Of a stretch of 44,859 nt of DNA, positions 8,439-16,534 are shown in pieces (position 1 is the first letter of the stretch; each line of letters opens with the position of its first letter). The notes beneath the pieces were generated by a model, which saw only the letters and a list, made by a program, of their open reading frames with translations, was not told the origin of the DNA and made no database searches. The position numbers were made by a program, and so were the translations under genes. This DNA comes from Candidatus Nomurabacteria bacterium (GTDB lineage: Bacteria; Patescibacteriota; Saccharimonadia; Saccharimonadales; Saccharimonadaceae): positions 1 to 44,859 of the forward strand of contig JAIRRY010000021.1 in assembly GCA_031255735.1 (NCBI GenBank), in the 5' to 3' direction.

Positions 8439-8645
8439 ATGGCGAAGAAAACTACAAAGCGTAAATTGGTAGGTTTGGTAAGCGATGAGAGCGGCAATCG
8501 CACTTATTACACGACCAAAAATACTCAGAATACGACCGAGAGAATCAGCTTGCGCAAATATGACCCAGTTTTGCGTAAACACGTTACTTACACTGAAACG
8601 AAAAAGAGCCTTGGCCGTAACGAAGTAAAAGCCAAAAAACACTAA
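8439..8645 (+). CDS. rpmG: 50S ribosomal protein L33
   Basis: A 68-residue basic protein with the L33 pattern TYYTTKNTQNTTERISLRKY followed by DPVLRKHVTYTETK. It binds 23S rRNA near the E site. It carries no CxxC pairs, so it is the zinc-free form. It has its own promoter and a GAAGAGAAGAG ribosome binding site and ends just before a palindrome that is followed by five Ts. Confidence 0.9.
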   Translation: MAKKTTKRKLVGLVSDESGNRTYYTTKNTQNTTERISLRKYDPVLRKHVTYTETKKSLGRNEVKAKKH

Positions 8646-8648
8646 TTC

Positions 8649-8692
8649 GTACGCTATATATGGTGGTTGTACGCTATATATAGCGTATTTTT
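8649..8692. repeat. Second tandem ACGCTATATATAGCGT site, possible rpmG terminator
   Basis: A half copy GTACGCTATATAT (8649-8661) is followed 20 bp later by the perfect 18-bp palindrome TACGCTATATATAGCGTA at 8670-8687. TTTTT follows, so the second dyad could act as a weak intrinsic terminator for rpmG. The word is the same as at 2584-2634, with a spacing of two helical turns here and three there. Confidence 0.6.
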
Positions 8693-8700
8693 AGTAGTTT

Positions 8701-8802
8701 TGGTAAAATAAGAGAGCGTTAAGGGGAAAGGGTAGGCGGATACGTTAGCTCTCCGTTTGATGGAGAAACTATAGGTTTGCCCTGTAAGCCAAAGGCGCAT
8801 TT
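8701..8802 (+). promoter_or_regulatory. Promoter and leader of the tRNA-Trp/uvrB transcript
   Basis: TGGTAAAAT at 8701-8709 is an extended -10 box, so transcription should begin near 8716. The ~87-nt leader before the tRNA contains two hairpins: TCTCC/GGAGA with a 7-nt loop (8750-8767) and GGTTTGC/GTAAGCC with a CCT loop (8774-8790). The leader does not itself fold as a tRNA. Confidence 0.5.
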
Positions 8803-8876
8803 AGGGGCGTAGTTAAACGGTATAACGGCGGTCTCCAAAACCGCTATTCATGGTTCGATTCCGTGCGCCCCTGCCA
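8803..8876 (+). tRNA. tRNA-Trp (CCA)
   Basis: The acceptor stem AGGGGCG (8803-8809) pairs with CGCCCCT (8866-8872), followed by G and an encoded CCA (8874-8876). The anticodon stem GCGGT/ACCGC encloses CTCCAAA with anticodon CCA at 8835-8837. The T arm is CATGG-TTCGATT-CCGTG. All four arms are intact. The encoded CCA end means no CCA addition is needed. The uvrB start codon lies only 4 nt beyond it. Confidence 0.96.
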
Positions 8877-8880
8877 AGAT

Positions 8881-10842
8881 ATGGATTTTAAACTTGTTAG
8901 TAAGTACCAACCCACAGGGGACCAGCCCGAAGCAATTCGGTTGCTTAGCGAAGGCTTAAAACAGGGCAGGCGCGAACAGGTGCTAAAAGGCGTAACGGGC
9001 AGCGGTAAAACTTTCACTATGGCTAATATCATCGCTGCTAAAGGTGCGCCCACGTTGGTGCTAGCGCATAATAAAACCTTAGCCGCGCAGCTGTTCAGCG
9101 AATTTAAAGAGTTCTTCCCAGAAAACGAAGTACATTATTTCGTGAGCTATTTCGATTACTACCAACCCGAAGCGTATATCGCGAGCAGCGATACCTACAT
9201 CGAAAAAGACAGCAAAATTAACGACGAGATTGACCGTTTGCGTCACGCGGCCACCGATGCGCTACTAAGCCGCCGCGACGTGATTGTGGTGGCTAGCGTT
9301 TCGTGCATCTACGGTATCGGCAGCCCCGAAAGCTACGACCACATGTCGATTAGGCTGAAAAAAGGCGAGCAACGCAAACGTGATAAGTTTCTGCGGCATT
9401 TAGCCGATATTCAGTATCACCGTAACGACGTAGATTTCGCGCGCGGCACTTTTCGCGTGCGTGGTGATACGGTAGATGTCATCCCAGCTAGCGGCGACAT
9501 GGCTTATCGGGTTGAGTTTAACTTTGATACGGTGGAGCAGCTGACGGTAGTTGATAGTTTAACGGGTGAAATACTAGAGCGGCCAGAAACGCTCACCATT
9601 TTCCCTGGCAGTCACTTCGTTACGCCTAAAGAAAAACTAGATGCGGCGCTGATTGATATTAAAAAAGAGTACGAAGATCGCCTGCGCTACTTTGAGAAGA
9701 ACGGTAAATTACTTGAGGCTCAGCGCTTAGCTCAGCGCACCAAGTACGATATTGAGATGTTGGAGGAAACTGGTTTCGTAAAGGGCATCGAAAACTACAG
9801 CCGCTACCTAACAAACCGCGCGGCTGGCGAACAACCAGCTACCCTGCTTGATTTCTTCCCTGATGATTTTTTGCTACTAGTTGACGAATCACATATGAGT
9901 TTGCCCCAAGTGCGCGGCATGTACAACGGCGATCGTGCACGTAAAGAGGTGTTGGTGGAATACGGGTTTCGTCTGCCAAGCGCCCTAGATAATCGCCCGC
10001 TCACCTTCGATGAGTTTAACAGCCACATCAATCAAGTAGTTTACGTTTCGGCTACGCCAGGTGATTACGAATTAGCTCGCAGCGGTGCGCCCATAGAGCA
10101 AGTAATCCGCCCCACTGGGCTATTAGACCCTGAAGTGGAAGTGCGCCCAACCGAGCACCAGGTAGATGATCTGGTGAATGAAGTGCAAGAACGGGTTGCG
10201 AAGCACCAGCGCGTGCTAGTTACCACTTTAACTAAGCGTATGGCGGAAGATCTTACGGAATATCTGAAAGATCTAGGCATTAAAACGGCTTATGTGCATA
10301 GCGATATTGATACGTTGGAGCGTTCGGATATTTTGCGCGATCTGCGTGAGGGCGTTTACGACGTGCTGGTGGGTATCAATCTGCTCCGTGAAGGGCTAGA
10401 CTTGCCTGAAGTTTCGCTTGTTGCCATTCTTGACGCCGACAAAGAGGGTTTCCTGCGTAGTGAAAGTGCGCTTATCCAAACTATCGGCCGCGCTGCTCGC
10501 CACGTGGAAGGCAAGGTGATAATGTATGGTGACGTCGTGACGGGCTCGATGCGGGTGGCCATCGACGAAACTAACCGTCGCCGTGCAATCCAAGAGAGCT
10601 ATAACCAAGCACACGGCATTAAGCCGCGCAGCATCAAAACAGAGGTGAAACAGGGGCTGCGTGCCATAATTCCGCAAAAAGACTCGAAGTCGCGGTTGAA
10701 CTTGAAGAAGATCCCGAAGGAGGAATACCCAGGGCTAATTAGCGAGCTCACTAACCAGATGGAGCTGGCAGCTGCTAACTTAGAATTCGAAAAGGCCGCC
10801 GAGCTGCGCGACGTTATAGGCGAAATTAAAGAAAAGTTGTGA
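8881..10842 (+). CDS. uvrB: UvrABC excinuclease subunit B
   Basis: UvrB is the damage-verifying helicase of nucleotide excision repair. The ATG at 8881 is chosen because the only earlier in-frame start lies inside the tRNA; it gives 653 residues, normal for UvrB. Walker A GVTGSGKT is at 37-44, the damage-probing beta-hairpin region has [10 protein letters not shown] near 90, [18 protein letters not shown] is in the middle, the helicase motif TIGRAARH follows, and a UVR domain ([11 protein letters not shown]) ends the protein for UvrC contact. No ribosome binding site fits in the 4 nt after the tRNA, so tRNA 3' processing would leave an almost leaderless mRNA. A strong terminator follows. Confidence 0.97.
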   Translation: MDFKLVSKYQPTGDQPEAIRLLSEGLKQGRREQVLKGVTGSGKTFTMANIIAAKGAPTLVLAHNKTLAAQLFSEFKEFFPENEVHYFVSYFDYYQPEAYIASSDTYIEKDSKINDEIDRLRHAATDALLSRRDVIVVASVSCIYGIGSPESYDHMSIRLKKGEQRKRDKFLRHLADIQYHRNDVDFARGTFRVRGDTVDVIPASGDMAYRVEFNFDTVEQLTVVDSLTGEILERPETLTIFPGSHFVTPKEKLDAALIDIKKEYEDRLRYFEKNGKLLEAQRLAQRTKYDIEMLEETGFVKGIENYSRYLTNRAAGEQPATLLDFFPDDFLLLVDESHMSLPQVRGMYNGDRARKEVLVEYGFRLPSALDNRPLTFDEFNSHINQVVYVSATPGDYELARSGAPIEQVIRPTGLLDPEVEVRPTEHQVDDLVNEVQERVAKHQRVLVTTLTKRMAEDLTEYLKDLGIKTAYVHSDIDTLERSDILRDLREGVYDVLVGINLLREGLDLPEVSLVAILDADKEGFLRSESALIQTIGRAARHVEGKVIMYGDVVTGSMRVAIDETNRRRAIQESYNQAHGIKPRSIKTEVKQGLRAIIPQKDSKSRLNLKKIPKEEYPGLISELTNQMELAAANLEFEKAAELRDVIGEIKEKL

Positions 10843-10864
10843 ATCTTATAGGTTATAACAACAG

Positions 10865-10891
10865 AAAGAGCCCCACGAGTGGGGCTCTTTT
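10865..10891. terminator. Bidirectional rho-independent terminator
   Basis: A perfect 12-bp inverted repeat, AAAGAGCCCCAC / GTGGGGCTCTTT, with a 2-nt loop, followed by T on the plus strand (TTTT at 10888-10891) and CTTTCTG on the minus strand. It ends uvrB on the plus strand and the structured RNA on the minus strand. Confidence 0.9.
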
Positions 10892-11431
10892 CAAGCTTGA
10901 GTACTGAGTCAGGATGGCGCCGCTCTACGCGGCCGTGTTTACCCGTATCTTTAATACGGGTTCCTGCCGAGAGAGTACTACGCTCTCGGATTGCCCCCTG
11001 CTCAGGGGCCTTGGTATTCTGGCGCCGCTGCCGCGGCTTCCCTGTAGACCACCAGTCATGGACTGGCTAAAGACGATCTCGTACGGCTTTGAGCCGCAAA
11101 CTCGAAAACGCCTGTGCCACAGGTTATTAGATACTCACCCAGCCATCGCTTACTCTTCCCCGTGCGCCGCGATGGATTCACGCACGGGTTTAATCCTTAG
11201 GTTTGACAGGTCGACGTCACCGTCGTTGCCTGTCCAGGAGGATGCCCGCGTGTATCGACTTACACCTCTGATAAATACTGTAGGTGTAAGCTCGATGCGG
11301 GCTGGCTGGGCACAATAAAACATGCCCCATCAGCCCACATCGACTGTGGAATATCTAAACTAATTAACCTTCATTCAAGCTTATTAATGTACTGGCAATT
11401 AATGCCTCTGTAACCTCTTTTCAAGGCTACG
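10865..11431 (-). ncRNA. Large structured RNA of unknown class (~565 nt)
   Basis: Bounded by a consensus minus-strand promoter (11438-11466) and the terminator at 10865-10891. It contains many perfect helices. Examples (plus coordinates): GCCCGC 11244-11249 with GCGGGC 11297-11302 around a 9-bp hairpin (11259-11267/11282-11290); GACAGG/CCTGTC (11205-11234) around CGACG-GTGA-CGTCG, a GNRA tetraloop on the RNA strand; CCCGTGCG/CGCACGGG (11159-11188); CCAGTC/GACTGG (11052-11066); and a junction closed by GGCGCC (10916-10921/11021-11026) enclosing hairpins at 10942-10960, 10967-10989 and 10993-11009. I looked in both orientations for RNase P (GAGGAAAGTCC), tmRNA (T arm plus CCA) and SRP (GGAAGGAAGC) hallmarks and found none. 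No convincing reading frame exists. Confidence 0.75.
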
Positions 11432-11437
11432 TTAACC

Positions 11438-11466
11438 ATTATAGCACACATACCATATAATGTCAA
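11438..11466 (-). promoter_or_regulatory. Consensus sigma-70 promoter of the large RNA
   Basis: On the minus strand TTGACA (11461-11466 reversed), a 17-bp spacer and TATAAT (11438-11443 reversed) match the consensus at every base. The start should fall near 11431. Such a perfect promoter fits a highly transcribed stable RNA. Confidence 0.88.
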
Positions 11467-11496
11467 TACTATTTATGCAAAAAGTTAAAAATATGG

Positions 11497-11593
11497 TAAA
11501 ATAAAAGTAACTAACAGAGAGGATAGTATGAGTAAAGATTATACGCTGATTCAAGCGATTGCCAATAATAACCAAGATGCGAGCGGCATTTAG
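11497..11593 (+). CDS. Possible 21-residue peptide with its own promoter
   Basis: An extended -10 TGGTAAAAT ends at 11502, a GAGAGGATAG ribosome binding site follows, and an ATG at 11528 opens a 21-codon frame ending at TAG 11591-11593 (start MSKDYTLIQAIANNN). The peptide is polar and has no membrane segment. It could be a leader peptide of the membrane protein gene 70 bp further on. Only the RBS and promoter support it, so it remains uncertain. Confidence 0.3.
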
Positions 11594-11664
11594 GTTATTT
11601 CTATGTATTCAAAAACTGCCGAACATGCTAACATGGCAATATAGTAATTTCTTGGAGGGAGAAA

Positions 11665-12345
11665 ATGGGACAAACTCAACAACGGCCCGTGGTGGCGCCT
11701 GTTAAAATAAATGCGCCGCAGGCATCGCAAGGTTTAATAACAACGCTTAATGGTGTGTCTTTGGCGTTTGCAGCGCTATTTTCGGTGGTCAGTGTTTTCG
11801 CGGCAATTGCTACTTTCACAGATGGAGAATGGTCATTTGACATTCCGATTATCAGCTCGTTTAATATTTCTGGAGCGTCAACATTGTTTGTGACTGCGTT
11901 GGCGTCGTTGGTGTTCGCATTAGTTTCGTTTTTTACAGTTCGTAAAATCACCGATGCTGAAAAATTGAAGAGCGTTTATGCCACCTGGTCGGTAGTTTAC
12001 GCGATTATATCAGTTATATTCGTATCGGCGGTTGTGGCCACCGTCTTTTATGCGCTGTTCGTAGTTGGCGATAAGAGCGTGTCACAAAAGGGTCTGTGGC
12101 TAAGCGGCTTCTTGCCAAGCTTGATTGTGGCAGCTACTAGTGTGGCTATTACTTTACTTTACAAAGCAGTGGCTGGCGGTAAGTTAGCGATTCTGAGCAT
12201 TATTAACCTGGTGGTTATGTGTGTGGCGGTGCTTGGCCTACTACTTACAATTATCTCTATCTTTGTGCAGTACTACGGCGACAAAAAGAGTAACAACAGT
12301 TACAGCGACTACAGTAGGGTCTTGGAAGATTATTACGACCTATAG
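11665..12345 (+). CDS. Hypothetical multi-pass membrane protein
   Basis: A 226-residue protein with about five hydrophobic segments (roughly 25-48, 70-92, 108-133, 147-168 and 174-203), a short polar N terminus and an acidic Tyr/Ser-rich tail (NNSYSDYSRVLEDYYDL). I recognise no catalytic motif. It starts behind a clear GGAGGGAG site. It stands alone between the peptide/RNA region and the gatC promoter. A role as a small transporter or envelope protein is possible, but nothing in the sequence decides. Confidence 0.75.
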   Translation: MGQTQQRPVVAPVKINAPQASQGLITTLNGVSLAFAALFSVVSVFAAIATFTDGEWSFDIPIISSFNISGASTLFVTALASLVFALVSFFTVRKITDAEKLKSVYATWSVVYAIISVIFVSAVVATVFYALFVVGDKSVSQKGLWLSGFLPSLIVAATSVAITLLYKAVAGGKLAILSIINLVVMCVAVLGLLLTIISIFVQYYGDKKSNNSYSDYSRVLEDYYDL

Positions 12346-12362
12346 CAAGTAGAGAGTTATTC

Positions 12363-12417
12363 ATCACGGTTGCCGCTGGCTGTAAGCTGGTGGCAACTGT
12401 TTCATCCGTGATATAAT
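12363..12417 (+). promoter_or_regulatory. gatC promoter embedded in a long hairpin
   Basis: TGATATAAT at 12409-12417 is an extended -10. It overlaps the right arm of an inverted repeat, ATCACGG (12363-12369) with CCGTGAT (12406-12412), enclosing TTGCC/GGCAA (12370-12374/12392-12396). The hairpin may end the upstream gene; opening it would expose the -10. The start codon of gatC lies only 13 nt beyond the -10, so the leader is about 6 nt. Confidence 0.5.
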
Positions 12418-12430
12418 AGGCGTATTAACT

Positions 12431-12721
12431 ATGGCAAAAATTACTAAAGACGAGATAATTCATCTGGCCGACCTGGCCAATTTAACGCTAAGCGAGGCCG
12501 AGATTGAGCAACTGGGTGGCGACTTGAATAATATCGTGGCTTACATTGAGCAACTGAGCGAGCTTGATACAAGTGGCGTTCAGCCAACTTATATGACAGT
12601 AGATCTTGAAAACGTGACGCGCGCCGACGAAATTATCGACTATGGCTTAGGCCGCGAGGAGCTACTGAAACTAGCGCCCGAACAGGCTGGCGGCCAGATT
12701 AAAGTCCCGAAGGTGTTATAG
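12431..12721 (+). CDS. gatC: Asp-tRNA(Asn)/Glu-tRNA(Gln) amidotransferase subunit C
   Basis: A 96-residue GatC with the usual opening ITKDEIIHLADLANLTLSE and the conserved LDTSGVQPT and RADEI segments. It stabilises the GatAB interface in the complex that converts Asp-tRNA(Asn) and Glu-tRNA(Gln) to Asn- and Gln-tRNA. It heads a six-gene run ending with galU. Its own leader is too short for a ribosome binding site, so translation is probably leaderless. Confidence 0.95.
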   Translation: MAKITKDEIIHLADLANLTLSEAEIEQLGGDLNNIVAYIEQLSELDTSGVQPTYMTVDLENVTRADEIIDYGLGREELLKLAPEQAGGQIKVPKVL

Positions 12722-14116
12722 ATGAGCGAAATTGCGAAAATCGTAGATAGGGTTAAATCTGGCAAAAGTTCGGCTATGGAAGAAGTTAAGGCGGCTTTGA
12801 GGCGTGCTGAAGACCATGAAGGATATAATATTTTCATCAACATGACGAGTGAGCGAGCTTTGGGGCGTGCCCGCGAGATTGACAAAAAACTAATCAAGGG
12901 TGAGGATGTTGGCGCGCTAGCTGGTGTGCCGTTTGCCGTTAAAGACAACTATCTAACTTTTGGTGCGCCAACAACGGCGGCCGCCAAAATGCTTGAGAGT
13001 TTTGATGCACCTTTGCAGGCCACGGCGGTTGAAAAGCTAGAGGCCGAAGGTGCAATTTGCATTGGCAAAACGAACTTAGATGCTTACGCGCACGGTGGTA
13101 GCACCGAGAATTCGTATTTTGGCCCAACCTTGAATGCTGTGGATAAAACTCGTGTGGCTGGCGGCAGCAGCGGCGGCTCGGCTGTGGCTGTGGCGCTAGG
13201 CATAGTACCATTCGCGTTGGGTAGCGACACGGGTGGCTCAATTCGCCAGCCTGCAAGCTTCAACGGCGTGGTTGGCATCAAGCCAACTTATGGGACGGTT
13301 AGCCGTTATGGCGTGGTAGCCATGGCTAGCAGCACCGACGTGATGGGCTGCTTTACGAAAGAAGTTGCTGATTCTGAATTAGTCATGAGTATCATGGCTG
13401 GCCACGACGAGCGTGACGGCACAACACTGCCCAATTCCCCATTGCAGGTGCCGTACCTGCAAAAAGGTAAGATGAAGGTTGGCATCATCAAAGACTGCAT
13501 GGGAGACGGCGTTGACACTGAAGTGAAAGCCGCCACCGAGCAGTATGTGAAGAAATTAACAGATGCAGGACATTCAGTTAGTGAAGTTAGCTTGCCCATG
13601 TATAAATACGCTTTGGCGATCTACTACATTGTAGTGCCAGCTGAAGTATGCAGCAATTTAGCGCGCTACGACGGTATCCGTTACGGGTATCGCGACGGCA
13701 AAACTCTCAGCGACGTGTTCGGCAAAAGCCGCGATGGTGGCTTTATGCCCGAAAACAAGCGCCGCATCATGATTGGCAACTACGTGCTAAGTAGCGGATT
13801 TTTCGACGCTTATTACCTGCAGGCACAGAAGGCCAGAACGCTACTTATTAACGAGTACGACAAAGCCTTTAAAGATCACGATGTGCTGCTCAGCCCCGTT
13901 GCGCCAAATCCAGCTTTTAAATTAGGTGAAAATACTGCCGATCCATTGAAGATGTACTTGGAAGATATCATGACAGTGCCGCCAAGCTTGGCGGGGCTAC
14001 CTGCTTTTAGTGTGCCAGCTGGCAAAACTAAAGCTGGCTTGCCTGTCGGCGTACAGCTAATCGGTAAACGTAAATGTGACGCGCAATTGTTCGCGCTGGC
14101 AAAGGAGATGGAATAA
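12722..14116 (+). CDS. gatA: Glutamyl-tRNA(Gln) amidotransferase subunit A
   Basis: A 464-residue amidase-signature enzyme. The Ser-cisSer-Lys triad is K74 (VPFAVKDNY), S149 in GGSSGGSA and nucleophile S173 in GSDTGGSIRQ; the spacing equals that of known GatA. It releases ammonia from glutamine for the GatB active site. It follows gatC directly (GAAGGTG as ribosome binding site) and its TAA overlaps the ATG of a small membrane gene. Confidence 0.96.
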   Translation: MSEIAKIVDRVKSGKSSAMEEVKAALRRAEDHEGYNIFINMTSERALGRAREIDKKLIKGEDVGALAGVPFAVKDNYLTFGAPTTAAAKMLESFDAPLQATAVEKLEAEGAICIGKTNLDAYAHGGSTENSYFGPTLNAVDKTRVAGGSSGGSAVAVALGIVPFALGSDTGGSIRQPASFNGVVGIKPTYGTVSRYGVVAMASSTDVMGCFTKEVADSELVMSIMAGHDERDGTTLPNSPLQVPYLQKGKMKVGIIKDCMGDGVDTEVKAATEQYVKKLTDAGHSVSEVSLPMYKYALAIYYIVVPAEVCSNLARYDGIRYGYRDGKTLSDVFGKSRDGGFMPENKRRIMIGNYVLSSGFFDAYYLQAQKARTLLINEYDKAFKDHDVLLSPVAPNPAFKLGENTADPLKMYLEDIMTVPPSLAGLPAFSVPAGKTKAGLPVGVQLIGKRKCDAQLFALAKEME

Positions 14117-14535
14117 TGCCCCCTTCATTAATATTTTTCGTAGTAGCAATTATTGTGGTTGGTGCGCTGATATTCTTTATGATGTCGGTAACCAGGCACA
14201 AGCCCGTGGCGCTCAATCAAGAAGAATATCAGGCTAATTGGCTAAAAATTGAGCACGCTTTGGCGCGTGATGACGAGTCTAGTTATAACATGGTGGTGCT
14301 AGACGCCGACAAATTGGTGGATAAGGCCATGGTAGAGCTGGGCTTTTATGGCAACACTTTTGGCGAACGCCTCAAGAAAAACGGCACTAAGTTTAGTGCG
14401 CTCAATTCTTTGTGGCACGCTCACAAGTTGCGCAATAGCATCGCTCATGAGCATGATTTCAAGTTGAGCTACGATCAGTCTAAGCGGGCGCTCAGCAGTT
14501 TTAAACAAGCTCTGCAAGACCTAGGGGCGATTTAA
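14116..14535 (+). CDS. Membrane-anchored HEPN-like protein between gatA and gatB
   Basis: A 139-residue protein with one N-terminal membrane segment (4-24), a short linker and a helical domain. The domain carries VVLDADKLVDKAM (60-72) and the strip LWHAHKLRNSIAHEHDF, in which R106 and H111 form the R-x4-H motif typical of HEPN domains. HEPN proteins are often RNases or RNA/nucleotide-binding modules. Proteins of this shape are, from memory, common in candidate-phyla genomes. It overlaps gatA at its start and gatB at its end by one base each, so it is translated with the amidotransferase. Its role there is unknown. Confidence 0.72.
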   Translation: MPPSLIFFVVAIIVVGALIFFMMSVTRHKPVALNQEEYQANWLKIEHALARDDESSYNMVVLDADKLVDKAMVELGFYGNTFGERLKKNGTKFSALNSLWHAHKLRNSIAHEHDFKLSYDQSKRALSSFKQALQDLGAI

Positions 14536-15986
14536 TGGCTACACCTGAGCAGCTAGCTAAGTATGAGATGACGATTGGCATTGAGTGCCACGTGCAGCTC
14601 AACACGCGCACCAAGCTTTTTAGCGGTGTGGATAATGATGCCAGAGAGCGCGAGCCCAACACGGTAGTTAGCCCTGTCGATTATGCTTTGCCAGGCACGT
14701 TGCCAATCTTGAACCGCGAGGCTGTCGATAAGGCTATTTTAGCTGGTGCGGCGCTTGGTTCGAAAATCGCGAATGTCAGCCGTTTCGACCGCAAACATTA
14801 TTTTTACCCTGACCTTCCCAAGGGCTATCAGATTTCTCAGATGTACCAGCCGATTATTGGCGCGGGCGTGGTAGACGTTTACGACTTCGCCACGGGCGAA
14901 ACGTCGCAAGTTCGCATCGAGCATGCTCATCTTGAGGAAGATGCGGGTAAGCTATCGCACGCCAGCGGATATAGTTTGGTAGACCTAAACCGTTGCGGCA
15001 CGCCACTTATCGAAATCGTATCCATGCCTGACATTCACTCGAGCACACAGGCCAAAAATTATGCTGCTACCTTGCACCGTCTGATGGTTTATGCGGGCGT
15101 TACAAACGGCGACCTTTATCACGGTAATATGCGTTTTGATGTCAATATTTCTTGCGCGCCAAAGGGCTCTAAGCAACTCGGCACTAGAAGTGAAGTGAAA
15201 AACCTGAACAGCTTTAAGAGTGTGCAAGCGGCAGCCGATTTTGAGTTTAACCGCCAGGTAGAATTGTTAGAGGCTGGCAAAAAAGTCAACCAGGAAACCC
15301 GCGGTTGGGATGAAGCTAAGCAGAAAACTACCTCGCAGCGTTCCAAAGAATATGCTCAAGATTATCGATATATGCCCGACCCAGATATCCCGCCAGTAGT
15401 GCTCAGCGATGAGCATATCGCCGAAGTGGCGTCTAGGGTGCCAACCATGCCGCATCAATATCGCGCTAGTTGGGAGAGCATGAATCTTGACTCTTCAGTG
15501 GTGGAATCTTTGCTAGATAATCCACGGTTGGCCAATAAGCTTACCCAGGTTTTAGATGGCTCAAGCGCTAAACTAGCTGCCCGCGTGGCGCATTGGTTCA
15601 CGCTGGTGCTTGCAACCGATTCAGAACTTGACGACGAAAAAGTGGTTGCTGTGCCCACCGAACACCTGGTGGAGCTTGCCACTATGGCCGATCAAGCCGA
15701 GCTTAGCAGTACCGCCGCCAAAGATGTGTTTATAAAACTTGGCGGGAGTAAAACTCCTCGCCAGCTAGCTAAAGAAATGAACTTATTGCAGGTGAGCGAC
15801 ACGGGTGAAATCGAGAAGATCGTCGACGAAGTATTGGCCTTGCCCGAGGCTTCTCAAGCTGTGGCAGACATCAAAGCGGGCGAATTTAAGGCAGTTGGCT
15901 TCCTGGTTGGCCTCGTTATGAAGCACTCAAAAGGTAAAGCGAACCCAGGCTTGGCTCAGCAGGTAATCCGTGAGAAGTTGAGGTAG
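14535..15986 (+). CDS. gatB: Asp-tRNA(Asn)/Glu-tRNA(Gln) amidotransferase subunit B
   Basis: A 483-residue GatB with the opening YEMTIGIECHVQLNTRTKLF, the kinase-like cradle motifs (PDLPKGYQISQ, HLEEDAGK and VDLNRCGTPLIEIVS) and the C-terminal YqeY-like tail domain. It activates and amidates the misacylated tRNA using ammonia from GatA. Start overlaps the HEPN-like gene stop. The NUDIX gene follows 1 base after the stop. Confidence 0.96.
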   Translation: MATPEQLAKYEMTIGIECHVQLNTRTKLFSGVDNDAREREPNTVVSPVDYALPGTLPILNREAVDKAILAGAALGSKIANVSRFDRKHYFYPDLPKGYQISQMYQPIIGAGVVDVYDFATGETSQVRIEHAHLEEDAGKLSHASGYSLVDLNRCGTPLIEIVSMPDIHSSTQAKNYAATLHRLMVYAGVTNGDLYHGNMRFDVNISCAPKGSKQLGTRSEVKNLNSFKSVQAAADFEFNRQVELLEAGKKVNQETRGWDEAKQKTTSQRSKEYAQDYRYMPDPDIPPVVLSDEHIAEVASRVPTMPHQYRASWESMNLDSSVVESLLDNPRLANKLTQVLDGSSAKLAARVAHWFTLVLATDSELDDEKVVAVPTEHLVELATMADQAELSSTAAKDVFIKLGGSKTPRQLAKEMNLLQVSDTGEIEKIVDEVLALPEASQAVADIKAGEFKAVGFLVGLVMKHSKGKANPGLAQQVIREKLR

Positions 15987-15987
15987 T

Positions 15988-16533
15988 ATGTGGCAAAAAA
16001 TCAGGCCAGATAAGGTTATTTTTGACGGCAAATGGCGCAAAGTGCTTGAAAAAACCTACAAAATGCCCGACGGCACTGAAAAGTCTTTCGAGATCCTTAA
16101 CGCTCAGTTTGATCATCGTGCAGTGGGTATTGTTGCCGTCACCGAAGATGGTATGGCTGTGGTTGCTGAGCAGTATCGCCCAGGGCCAGACGAATTATTG
16201 CAAGAAATCCCCGCGGGCATGGTAGATGAAGGCGAAGACTTGAAAGTGGCCGCCTTGCGCGAGCTTAAGGAAGAAACAGGTTACGAGGGCGATCCCGCTA
16301 AAACCATTTACCTTGGGCCTTATTGGCGCGATCCTTACTACGATTTAGCGAGCCACTATTTTTTCGTGCCAGACGTTAAGCTAGTTACCAAGCAGAAACT
16401 TGACGAAGGCGAGTTTGTTGATGTTAAATTGGTGCACCCAGCCGAATTGCTGGAGATCGCGCGAGCAGGTAAAACAACAGAGGCGGTGGGTGTGCTGCTA
16501 GCGCGTGATTATTTAGAGAAGTATAAGGAGTAA
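15988..16533 (+). CDS. NUDIX hydrolase, ADP-ribose pyrophosphatase-like
   Basis: A 181-residue protein with a complete Nudix box at 77-99 (G, E83, R91-E92, E95-E96 and G98 in the GX5EX7REUXEEXGU spacing). The surrounding sequence (EQYRPG before the box, GPYWRDPYYDLASHYF after it) resembles ADP-ribose or other nucleoside-diphosphate-X hydrolases of the NudF group. It probably cleans up nucleotide sugars or ADP-ribose. It lies directly before galU, so a nucleotide-sugar role is plausible. Confidence 0.87.
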   Translation: MWQKIRPDKVIFDGKWRKVLEKTYKMPDGTEKSFEILNAQFDHRAVGIVAVTEDGMAVVAEQYRPGPDELLQEIPAGMVDEGEDLKVAALRELKEETGYEGDPAKTIYLGPYWRDPYYDLASHYFFVPDVKLVTKQKLDEGEFVDVKLVHPAELLEIARAGKTTEAVGVLLARDYLEKYKE

Positions 16534-16534
16534 T

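Noticed and set aside
8716-8802. Another tRNA before tRNA-Trp
   Set aside because: Its length is similar, but no cloverleaf, T loop or acceptor stem can be formed; only two simple hairpins.
10914-11318. A 134-codon plus-strand frame
   Set aside because: It lies across the structured minus-strand RNA, has no ribosome binding site and low-complexity, non-protein-like composition. It is a by-product of GC-rich helices.
10865-11431. tmRNA, RNase P RNA or SRP RNA
   Set aside because: The hallmarks (T arm with CCA end, GAGGAAAGTCC, GGAAGGAAGC) are absent from both strands. A tandem UAAUAA in the RNA is not preceded by a plausible tag sequence.
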